Source of the DNA: Luteolibacter sp.
GTDB lineage: Bacteria; Verrucomicrobiota; Verrucomicrobiia; Verrucomicrobiales; Akkermansiaceae
Direction of reading: 5' to 3'
DNA length: 32,338 bases
NCBI GenBank assembly: GCA_030828305.1
Contig: JAURCU010000019.1
Span: forward strand, 1-32,338
Made by a program: the position numbers and the translations under genes. Each line of letters starts with the position of its first letter. Within the stretch, counting starts at the first letter, position 1. The notes beneath the pieces were generated by a model. It saw only the letters and a list, made by a program, of their open reading frames with translations, did no database searches and was not told the DNA's origin. Below, piece by piece: positions 17,476-25,607 of the stretch.

Positions 17476-17520
17476 AAAACAACCCCAGCGGCAGACTTGC
17501 TCTGGCGTGGCCAAACGGCC

Positions 17521-18672
17521 TTACCGCTCAATCAAGTGATTCGGAAAGTCATCGACCTTCTCACAGGCGAGTTGCTCCATCACTTGCTGTAGCTGGCGCT
17601 TGATCATGCCGATGGTGTGCAGGCCGCCTTTGGAACCGAGAGCACCCACGCCATACATGAAGGAGCGGCCCATGAAGGTGAACTTGGCGCCGCTGGCCAT
17701 GGCGCAGGCGACGTCGGGGCCGGCGCGCAGGCCGCTGTCGATCATGACGGTGGTCTTGTCGCCATACTTCTTGGCGAGCTCCGTCATGGGGACAATGGTG
17801 GACTGGCCTGCATCCAGTTGGCGGCCGCCGTGGTTGGAAGAGATGAAGCCGTCGGCACCGAGTTCGATGACCTTTTCGGCGTCTTCCTCGGTGACGATTC
17901 CTTTCACCACCAACTTGCCGTCCCACTTGTCACGCAGGGCCTTGATCTTGTCCGCATTAAGGCGACCCGAGAAGGTGCGGTTCATGAACTGGGCGAGGTG
18001 TTTCAGGTTCAGACCTTTGGGGATGTATGGGCTCATGGTCTTGAACTCGGGCACGCCGGCGCCGAGTTGGGAGAAGGACCAGGTGGGATGCGTGCACATC
18101 TGGAAGACGTTGCGCAGGTTCATCTGCGGCGGAATGGAGAGGCCGTTGCGGATTTCCTTGGGGCGATAGGCGAAAGTGGGGGTGTCCGCAAGAATGACAA
18201 GTACTTTGGTGCCCGCAGCCGCGGCGCGTTCCAGCAACTTGTCGCGCAGTTCATCCTCGGCGGGGTGGTAGAGCTGAAACCAGAGCTTGCCCTCGGTGAG
18301 TTCGGCGATGGTCTCGATGGAGGCGGTGCCCACGGTGCTCAGCACAAAAGGGATATTGTGGGCGTGGGCGGCCTTGGCGAGGATCTCGCAGGACTTGGGC
18401 CACATCAGACCCTGCAAGCCGATGGGAGCGATGCCGATCGGGGCGTCGTAGGTTTCTCCGAACAGTTCGGTCTTGAGGTTGGAACCCTTGTAGTCGCGGA
18501 TGTAGTAGGGGCGCAGCTGGACCTCACGAATGTCGGCGGTGTTGCGCTTCAGGTTAATCTCGGAGTTGCAGCCACCCTCAAGGTATTCAAAGGCGAATTT
18601 GGGCATGCGTCGGCGGGCCTTTTCGCGGAGGTGATCGATGGAAGGATATTCGGAGTTGAAATACTCGGTCAT
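17521..18672 (-). CDS. FMN-dependent alpha-hydroxy-acid oxidizing protein (LldD-like)
   Basis: FAFEYLEGGCNSE; APIGLQGLMWP; LWFQLYHP; SNHGGRQLDAG; IDSGLRAGPDVACAMASGA. Start at 18672. Confidence 0.92.
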   Translation of the reverse strand: MTEYFNSEYPSIDHLREKARRRMPKFAFEYLEGGCNSEINLKRNTADIREVQLRPYYIRDYKGSNLKTELFGETYDAPIGIAPIGLQGLMWPKSCEILAKAAHAHNIPFVLSTVGTASIETIAELTEGKLWFQLYHPAEDELRDKLLERAAAAGTKVLVILADTPTFAYRPKEIRNGLSIPPQMNLRNVFQMCTHPTWSFSQLGAGVPEFKTMSPYIPKGLNLKHLAQFMNRTFSGRLNADKIKALRDKWDGKLVVKGIVTEEDAEKVIELGADGFISSNHGGRQLDAGQSTIVPMTELAKKYGDKTTVMIDSGLRAGPDVACAMASGAKFTFMGRSFMYGVGALGSKGGLHTIGMIKRQLQQVMEQLACEKVDDFPNHLIER

Positions 18673-19030
18673 GGCAGCAGACACAAGCTAGTGAATAAGG
18701 AGGGCTGGGCAAGTCGGGAAAGGCCTCCCGGTCAAATTACATAGCTTCCACGCGCGCATCATGGGTGAAAAACCAGTTTTTGTTCAATTTGCACCCATCA
18801 AGTCGTCCACTCGAAAGCACATGGCCGATCTCCACGGTCTCGGCGACGCCAGTTTTTTGCCGATAATGAGAGACTACTTAGCAAGATCGTGCGCTTAGAT
18901 CCCCTGCCGGCACCAAGCAGAAGTTCTTGGCTTGCCTTTGGGTCACTCACAAAGGCGGATTCTCTGGTTCATTCTGGCGTATCTCAAATGGTTGGCGCAT
19001 TTGTCAGCTTTCGTTTTCTTTAATCCATCC

Positions 19031-20068
19031 ATGACAGAGACAAGAAACGGTGCTTTTGTCGCTACAAGCATGATGACTTCTCTGCGACATGGACTCTTGG
19101 CCGCCCTGCTTGGCGTTACCCTTGTGGCGCAACCTGCGTCTGCCCAGCAAGTGGCCGATCTGGATGCTCTGTTGAAGCTGGAGGCCAAGGTCAAGGCGGT
19201 GGTCCAAAGGGTGTTGCCTTCCACCGTGGCTTTGCTCAGTGACAGTAGTGGAGCCTCGGGCTCGGGCGTGGTGGTCTCCAAGGAGGGGCTTGTCCTCACT
19301 GCAGCCCACGTGATCCAGGGAGCTGATGAAATTCTGGTGATTTTCCCCAACGGCAAACAGGTCAAGGGTAAGGTGCTTGGTGCCAATTACTCCAGGGACA
19401 TTGCGATGGTTCAGCTTCCTCAGGACCGTGAGTGGAGTGCCCTTGAATTGGGGGACTCCAAGTCACTCGAAGCGGGGGACTGGGTGGTTTCGCTGGGACA
19501 TTCCACCGGCTTTGATGCCAATCGCCCGCCGCCGGTGCGCTTTGGTAGAGTGGTGTCCAAGGGTCCGGGAACCTTCCTGACCACCGATTGCACCCTCATT
19601 GGTGGAGATTCGGGAGGACCTATGTTCGACTTGCAAGGACGCGTCATCGGCATTCATTCCTCAATCGGCCGCTCCCTGGCCAATAACAACCATGCCGGCA
19701 TCGATGGCTTTCGCCAAGACTGGCAGCGTCTGCTGGACGGCGAGGCTTGGGGCACGCTTTCACTCAATCCTTTCGCCAATCCGGATATGCCGGTGTTGGG
19801 TATTGGCATGGGCTCGGCCCGCGGGCAACGCGGAGTGATTGTAGACAGCGTGGTTCAGGCATCCCCAGCAGCTGCGGCCGGCGTGCGCACGGGAGATCTG
19901 ATCAAGAACCTGGATGGCAGAGAGATCCAGCGAGGCGGGGAGTTGTTGCAGCTCCTGGCCAAGCGTCAAGCTGGAGACAAGGTCCAGTTGGGCTTGCAAC
20001 GCGGCCGGCAAAGTCTGGTCGTTGAAGTCGAACTGATGAAACGCAGCGAACTCTTCAAATCAAAATGA
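19031..20068 (+). CDS. HtrA/DegQ-like trypsin-type serine protease with C-terminal PDZ domain
   Basis: Signal-peptide-like LLAALLGVTLVAQPASAQQ; catalytic LTAAHV, RDIAMV, GGDSGGPM; PDZ GQRGVIVDSVVQASPAAAAGVRTGDLIKNLDG. Start may instead be 19070/19073. Confidence 0.9.
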   Translation: MTETRNGAFVATSMMTSLRHGLLAALLGVTLVAQPASAQQVADLDALLKLEAKVKAVVQRVLPSTVALLSDSSGASGSGVVVSKEGLVLTAAHVIQGADEILVIFPNGKQVKGKVLGANYSRDIAMVQLPQDREWSALELGDSKSLEAGDWVVSLGHSTGFDANRPPPVRFGRVVSKGPGTFLTTDCTLIGGDSGGPMFDLQGRVIGIHSSIGRSLANNNHAGIDGFRQDWQRLLDGEAWGTLSLNPFANPDMPVLGIGMGSARGQRGVIVDSVVQASPAAAAGVRTGDLIKNLDGREIQRGGELLQLLAKRQAGDKVQLGLQRGRQSLVVEVELMKRSELFKSK

Positions 20069-21297
20069 AACACGGTTTTCACAGCTACCAACTGAGCTTC
20101 ATGCTTGCGCTGGGGTCGGTGATGATGCTCAGCGCCGAGGACGATATCCCGCTCCTGCGCCCCGAGGAAAAGGAGGTGTTGCGCAAGCAAGAGGGTGATT
20201 TCAGCAAGGCCATTACCCCCATCCTGAAGGCGGCAAGCCGGTCTACGGTGCGCGTCTGGGAGAAGGGGCAGGTCGAGGCTGGTGGTTACCTCGCCTATGG
20301 AACTGTGGTGGGAAAAGGCAATCAGGTCCTCTCCAAGTGGAGCGAGCTGCGCTCGGTCGCACCCACTCGATTGCTTTTGCAGGCCGCCGATGGCCGTGCG
20401 ATTGCTGCCCGCATTGTCAGTGTGTATGCAGATCAGGATCTGGCTCTGCTGGAGTTTGAGGGTGAGGCTCTCACGCCGGTGCAATGGACGGATGAGCAAC
20501 CCCTGCTCGGGAGTTTCATGGCGGCCACCCAGCCGGACGGCCAGTTGGCCGGCTTTGGTGTGATGAGTGTGCGTGAACGAAGCCTGCGGGATGCCGACAT
20601 GGCTTTCCTTGGGGTGGTCGGTGATATTGCTTTCGCGGGCCCTGGTGTCAGGGTGCGCGAGGTGAGTGAAGGGAGCGGAGCTGCTGTCGCGGGTATCAGG
20701 TTTGAAGACATCATCCTGCAGGTCGGCCAACGCCCCATTTCGGGCCTGATGGAGTTGCGCAATGCACTTTTACCCCATCAGCCGGGTGAGATGGTGGTGC
20801 TCAAGATCCAGCGCCAGCAAACTGTCCTGGATGTCGAGGTGACGTTGGGTAATCGTCCCGAATATCCAAACATCGTGGGGGCCAGGCTTCGCCAAATGGA
20901 GCAGATGGGTACGGACATCAGTGCCGTGCGCGATTCCTTCAGCAATGTCATCCAAAGCGATATGAGCCTGCAGCCCAATCAGATGGGGGGGCCGGTCGTG
21001 AATCTGAAAGGCGAGGTTCTTGGGTTGACCCTGGCACGAGCCGATCGCACGCGCACCTTCGTGATGTCCGCCCATGCAGTGGGCAAGTTGCTCGAGCAAG
21101 AAGGCGAGGAGCCTGCAGTGGCGATGGCTGAGCTGCGAGAGCAGATGCTCGCCCAACGTCAGGTAGTTCGGGAGCGCATGCAGCAAGCCCGTCCGCGTCC
21201 CCGTCAAACCCCACCTGAGCAACTGGAACGCCATCTGGGTCAGATGCGCCGCCTGATGCGTCTGATGGAGCGCGAGATGGAGGCTTTGGAAAGATAA
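20065..21297 (+). CDS. HtrA-like pseudoprotease with PDZ apparently inserted in the protease fold
   Basis: Protease-like first part, then PDZ VREVSEGSGAAVAGIRFEDIILQVGQRPI, then FSNVIQSDMSLQPNQMGGPVVNLKGEVLGL. ATGA overlap with the previous gene. Confidence 0.8.
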   Translation: MKHGFHSYQLSFMLALGSVMMLSAEDDIPLLRPEEKEVLRKQEGDFSKAITPILKAASRSTVRVWEKGQVEAGGYLAYGTVVGKGNQVLSKWSELRSVAPTRLLLQAADGRAIAARIVSVYADQDLALLEFEGEALTPVQWTDEQPLLGSFMAATQPDGQLAGFGVMSVRERSLRDADMAFLGVVGDIAFAGPGVRVREVSEGSGAAVAGIRFEDIILQVGQRPISGLMELRNALLPHQPGEMVVLKIQRQQTVLDVEVTLGNRPEYPNIVGARLRQMEQMGTDISAVRDSFSNVIQSDMSLQPNQMGGPVVNLKGEVLGLTLARADRTRTFVMSAHAVGKLLEQEGEEPAVAMAELREQMLAQRQVVRERMQQARPRPRQTPPEQLERHLGQMRRLMRLMEREMEALER

Positions 21298-21300
21298 GAT

Positions 21301-21333
21301 ATTGGATATTGAATATTTGGATATTAGGTATCC
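21301..21333 (+). repeat. AT-rich heptad-like repeat ATATTGG ATATTGA ATATTTGG ATATTAG GTAT
   Basis: Near-7-nt periodicity in the gap before maf. Confidence 0.55.
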
Positions 21334-21336
21334 TTC

Positions 21337-21903
21337 ATGTCCATACGCGTCATCCTCGCATCCAGTTCACCTCGCCGTCGTGAATTATTGGAGAATGCAG
21401 GACTGAAGTTTGAAGTGATCACCTCACCGGCCAAGGAGGTGCACGATGCGTCCATCCCCTTGGAGGAACTCTGTGAGCTCAATGCGGGGCTCAAGGCTGA
21501 GGCAGTGGCAACCCAACATTCGGATGCAGTCGTGATTGGTTCGGACACGTTGGTCTATATCGATGAGACGCCCTTGGGAAAACCCGCTGATCTGGTAGAG
21601 GCTCGCGCCATGCTGCGACAACTCTCAGGGCGCACTCACCAAGTCTGCACTGCGGTCTGCATCATGCAACAGGGTGGCGAGAAAAGGCTGTTTAACGATA
21701 CTACGGAAGTGTGTTTCAAGACCCTCGAGGATGCGGATATCGAGGCCTACATCCAGAAGGCCAATGCCCTCGACAAGGCCGGTGCCTACGGCATCCAGGA
21801 GCATGGAGAGCTCATCATTGAAGCCATTGAGGGCCGATTTGATACGGTCATGGGGCTGCCAGTGGAGCTTGTGCTCGAGGCTCTGGAGGGCTTCAGGGCT
21901 TGA
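21337..21903 (+). CDS. maf: Maf family nucleotide pyrophosphatase
   Basis: ILASSSPRRRELLENAGL; VIGSDTLVYID; DKAGAYGIQEHGELIIEAIEG. Confidence 0.95.
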   Translation: MSIRVILASSSPRRRELLENAGLKFEVITSPAKEVHDASIPLEELCELNAGLKAEAVATQHSDAVVIGSDTLVYIDETPLGKPADLVEARAMLRQLSGRTHQVCTAVCIMQQGGEKRLFNDTTEVCFKTLEDADIEAYIQKANALDKAGAYGIQEHGELIIEAIEGRFDTVMGLPVELVLEALEGFRA

Positions 21904-22907
21904 TGAATGATTGCATGGCGGCGTCCAACGTGGAGAATGGCACCATGCCTCGGCGCTATCCGGTCATCTTCAATCCCAAGGCGCGCAGCCAGAAAAGTGA
22001 CAAGGTGCGGCGCTTTCTGGATCAGCACGAGGATCGCTTCTCGTTGCACGCAACCCAATGCGCAGGCAATGCCCGTGAACTTGCCGCCCGCTTTGCCAAG
22101 GAGGGTGAGCCCGTCGTGATTGCAGCGGGCGGAGATGGAACCCTGAACGAAGTGGTGCAGGGTTTGGCGGGATCCCCTTCCATCCTCGGCGTGCTGCCGG
22201 CTGGCACCATGAATGTGTTTGCGCGTGAGATGGGCATTCCTTTCGACTCGCTCGACAAGGCCATGGGAGTCATCGAGCGTGGCCTGATTCGTGAAGTGGA
22301 CTTGTTCGAGGTCAATGGCTCGCCCTTCATTCAGATGGCGGGAGTGGGCTTTGACGCCAAGGTGATCGAGGAGACCACGTGGGAAGCCAAGAAGAAGCTG
22401 GGACCGCTTGCCTACCTTCTTGCGGCCGTCAAGGTGCTGGGCGAAAAGCCGCCCCAAATTGAAGTGGTGAGCTCCGACGGGCGTCGCGAAACCGGCGTCG
22501 CGGTGCTTGCGGGCAACGGCTCGCTTTACGGCGGGCAATTCAAGGTCTTTCGCAACGCCGACAATCAGGACTCGATGCTCGATGTGCTGATCTACAAGGA
22601 GGCTGGCTACAAGTTGGTCCTCGACTCCCTGAGGGGGCTTGCCTTTGGTGGCATCGATCTGATGAGCTCCACCACCTATTTCCAGGCCGAATCCTTCGTG
22701 GTGAACTCGGATCGTGAAATACCCATTGAGGTCGATGGTGAGCTGGCTGGAAGAAGCAAGCGCTTTGAATTCAAGGAAACCCCGGAGCGTTTGCGAGTCT
22801 TGGCTCCGGATGGGCCACTTGGCGGCAATTTTGCCGAAACCCTCAAATCCTTTTTCCAATGGCCGAAACGCCAGAACGAGATCCAGGCATCCAGCCAGAG
22901 CCGCTGA
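21903..22907 (+). CDS. Diacylglycerol/lipid kinase family protein (YegS/DagK-like)
   Basis: PVIFNPKARSQKS; IAAGGDGTLNEVVQGL; GVLPAGTMNVFARE. Start uncertain (21903 or 21945). Confidence 0.9.
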   Translation: MNDCMAASNVENGTMPRRYPVIFNPKARSQKSDKVRRFLDQHEDRFSLHATQCAGNARELAARFAKEGEPVVIAAGGDGTLNEVVQGLAGSPSILGVLPAGTMNVFAREMGIPFDSLDKAMGVIERGLIREVDLFEVNGSPFIQMAGVGFDAKVIEETTWEAKKKLGPLAYLLAAVKVLGEKPPQIEVVSSDGRRETGVAVLAGNGSLYGGQFKVFRNADNQDSMLDVLIYKEAGYKLVLDSLRGLAFGGIDLMSSTTYFQAESFVVNSDREIPIEVDGELAGRSKRFEFKETPERLRVLAPDGPLGGNFAETLKSFFQWPKRQNEIQASSQSR

Positions 22908-23620
22908 GTCCGGCGCAGACTCCGAAAAGGCCACAGCTGGTCCTGTTGTGGATTCCATCCTGGCCCAGGTGGGCGAACCTGACCTTGCTATCGCTGGTTT
23001 CCACCCTGCTCGTGATCGGTTTGTTGGGAACGGGTATCATTGCCTACGCCAATCTGGCTCCGGTTTGGGTGTCGCGTGGTCGCATCCACGATTGCGTGAG
23101 CGAGGTTTCCCAGTTCAAGGTGGCCCTGGTTTTCGGCACGACTCCCAAAATCGGTGAGCGAGAAAACCTCTATTTTCGCTACCGTATCGACGCCGCCGAG
23201 AAGCTATGGAAAGCAGGCAAGGTCGAGACCATCATCGTCTCGGGAGACAACCGAACGCGCTACTACAATGAGCCGCTCATGATGCGTCAGGCACTCATTG
23301 AGCGTGGCATACCCGATGAGCGTATCGTCAGTGACTACGCGGGTCTGCGCACGCTGGATTCGGTGATCCGAGCCAAGAAGATCTTTGGTACGGACAAGGT
23401 GCTTTTCGTGAGCCAGCGTTTTCATGTGCGCCGCGCCATCTATCTGGCAAAGGCCAACGGCATAGATGCATACGGCTTTGCTGCCCGGGACGTGGAAAGC
23501 AGCGCTGGCTTCAAGACCCGGCTGCGTGAAGTGGGTGCCAGAGTCAAAATGTGGCTTGATGTACACTTCCTCGACACCCAACCCAGGCATCTCGGAGACA
23601 AGGAGCAGATGCCTGACTGA
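22859..23620 (+). CDS. ElyC/SanA/YdcF family (DUF218) membrane protein
   Basis: N-terminal TM; ALVFGTTPKIGERENLYFRYRIDAAEKLWKAGKVETIIVSGDNR; GLRTLDSVIRAKKIFG; VSQRFHVRRAIYLAK. Confidence 0.85.
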   Translation: MAETPERDPGIQPEPLSPAQTPKRPQLVLLWIPSWPRWANLTLLSLVSTLLVIGLLGTGIIAYANLAPVWVSRGRIHDCVSEVSQFKVALVFGTTPKIGERENLYFRYRIDAAEKLWKAGKVETIIVSGDNRTRYYNEPLMMRQALIERGIPDERIVSDYAGLRTLDSVIRAKKIFGTDKVLFVSQRFHVRRAIYLAKANGIDAYGFAARDVESSAGFKTRLREVGARVKMWLDVHFLDTQPRHLGDKEQMPD

Positions 23621-23684
23621 AATTTTGGCAACGCCTCTTGCGCATCATTGACTCGGGACGGGGACTGTATCAGTGTGACAAGCC

Positions 23685-24029
23685 ATGAAGATTCTGCCAT
23701 GTGTTTTGCTCGGCTTGACCATCCTTGGAATGAGCCAGGCAAAGGATCAAGAGGTGGCGAAGCCACCGCTCAAGCCCGAGATCATCAAAGCGGATGTCTT
23801 TGAGAAGCGATTTGCGAGAGTTGGCATGGCTGAGACCATGCAAACCACCGAATTCGTCGGGGTTGTGGATGGAGTTGCCATTCTCAAAGTGGGAGACATG
23901 AATTTGCTCACCAAGGGCTGGAGGGAGAAATGGATTGGCACTCCGGTTGCCGATTTGAACCCGGCTCTACGATCCGAGATTGAAAAACGGGTCGCTGAAA
24001 TCCGCGCCAAGCAGAAAGCCGATGAGTAA
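23685..24029 (+). CDS. Hypothetical secreted protein
   Basis: MKILPCVLLGLTILGMSQAKD signal-like N-terminus; no family recognised. Confidence 0.5.
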   Translation: MKILPCVLLGLTILGMSQAKDQEVAKPPLKPEIIKADVFEKRFARVGMAETMQTTEFVGVVDGVAILKVGDMNLLTKGWREKWIGTPVADLNPALRSEIEKRVAEIRAKQKADE

Positions 24030-24121
24030 CCTCACCATCAGACTGAGGCAATGGAGTAGGTGTTGGCTGTGCGAAAGCCAATCGACACGCCTGGATGCTG
24101 CGGCTAGCTTGGTGCCATTCG

Positions 24122-25312
24122 ATGTCTGATTGCTCCCATCAGCCTCCTTCCGAGGACAAGAATGCCACGTCCGAGCGTAGGGCTCTGCTTCAAATGGGTG
24201 AAAGCAGGGCTGCATCGAAGTTTGGCTTGCCCGATCTGAAAGCCAAGCCCTCCTCCAGTTGCTGCAGAAGTAGTGATATGGCGGATGATTGTTGTGGTGG
24301 CAATGGCCGTTGGGATGGATTGCTTTGGGGCTCATTGGCTGTGTTTGCGATTGGCATTGCCGTTCATTGGCTGTGGCAGGGTGCACCGGATGCGCTGCAC
24401 CGCTTTGGTCATGCCTCGTGGATCTTGGCGAGCAAGGCTTGGTGGGGTTTGGCTGCGGGTATTCTGGCCTTTGCCATTCTGAGCCGTTTTCCGCGCGAAT
24501 TGGTGGCAGCCATTCTAGGAGCCGCAGCAACGAATTCGGGTCTCATGCGCGCGGTGGGAGCTGGTGTGCTGCTTGACCTCTGTAACCACGGAATTCTCAT
24601 GGTGGCCATGGGGCTCTACAAACGGGGTATTTCGCTGGGTCAAACCGTGGCCTTCCTGATTGCCAGTCCATGGAATTCCTTGTCACTAACCCTGATTCTC
24701 GCATCCCTGATCGGCTGGAAATGGATGGGCCTATTCATCCTTCTTTCCATGCTGGTCGCCTTGGTCACCGGTTGGTTGATCAATCGCCTGGTTGCCGCAG
24801 GCAAGCTGCCACGCAATCCGAATGAGGTGGATCTTCCCCATGGCTACCGCATGTGCCCGGAAATTCTCAAGGTCTTGAAATCGCTCAAGCCGGGTTTCTC
24901 CAATTACGGCAAGTTGCTCTCTGAAGGGCTGAAAGGTTCACGCATGATCCTGCGCTGGATTTTCCTCGGCTTTGTACTGACGGCGGCCATTCAGGCGCTT
25001 GTTCCCGATGATTGGTTTCGCGAGTGGTTTGGACCCAGTATGGCCGGACTGTTGCTGACCCTGCTTGCGACCACCCTCATCGAGGTCTGCTCCGAAGGCT
25101 CATCACCGATTGCCGCCGACCTGCTCAATCGGGGAGCCGCGCCTGGCAACGCCTTTGTCTTTCTGATGGCCGGTGTCGCCACAGATTACACCGAAATCAT
25201 GGCACTCAAAGAGACCACGCGTTCATGGCGGGCGACCCTGGCCCTACCCCTGTTCACCGTTCCCCAAGTGCTCATGATTGGCTGGTTGATCCAGATATCA
25301 TCCACAACGTGA
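24122..25312 (+). CDS. Permease (ArsP/DUF318-like), putative metal or metalloid exporter with Cys-rich N-terminus
   Basis: Multiple TM segments; ASPWNSLSLTLIL and EVCSEGSSPIAADLLNRGAAPGNAFVFLMAG; N-terminal DC, SSSCCRSS and ADDCCGG. Confidence 0.75.
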   Translation: MSDCSHQPPSEDKNATSERRALLQMGESRAASKFGLPDLKAKPSSSCCRSSDMADDCCGGNGRWDGLLWGSLAVFAIGIAVHWLWQGAPDALHRFGHASWILASKAWWGLAAGILAFAILSRFPRELVAAILGAAATNSGLMRAVGAGVLLDLCNHGILMVAMGLYKRGISLGQTVAFLIASPWNSLSLTLILASLIGWKWMGLFILLSMLVALVTGWLINRLVAAGKLPRNPNEVDLPHGYRMCPEILKVLKSLKPGFSNYGKLLSEGLKGSRMILRWIFLGFVLTAAIQALVPDDWFREWFGPSMAGLLLTLLATTLIEVCSEGSSPIAADLLNRGAAPGNAFVFLMAGVATDYTEIMALKETTRSWRATLALPLFTVPQVLMIGWLIQISSTT

Positions 25313-25607
25313 GCGCTGGGTTTACCAATGGGTCTTTAAGATGCATCCAATTCGGATGGGTGGACTCTTACTGGAAACGAGCATCAATCATGCGTAAGGC
25401 CAGAAAGACGTGCTCTGAATACAAAGGCCGGCCATCGGGAAGATAGACAATTCGCCCTTGCGATAGACCGGGGGGTGTTGGAGCAAGATGTGCCTCTCTC
25501 GCTGGTGGCCATGACTTCGGTCCGTGGTTGAGACCGCGATGACTGCAGAAATACGAGCCAGTGCCGCACAGAGCAGGACAAACAGCCTTATTTGATGATC
25601 TTGGCGT

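Noticed and set aside
17617-18744. 375-aa plus-strand ORF antisense to the LldD-like gene
   Set aside because: Low-complexity Gly/Ala/Glu-rich translation with no recognisable motif, and fully antisense to a clear FMN-dependent enzyme; expected from high-GC codon usage.
21786-22958. 390-aa minus-strand ORF
   Set aside because: Antisense across maf and the lipid kinase gene, both with strong motifs; no family signature in the translation.
24036-24054. CCTCA...TGAGG hairpin downstream of 24029 as a terminator
   Set aside because: Only a 5-bp stem with a 9-nt loop and no T-tract; too weak to call.
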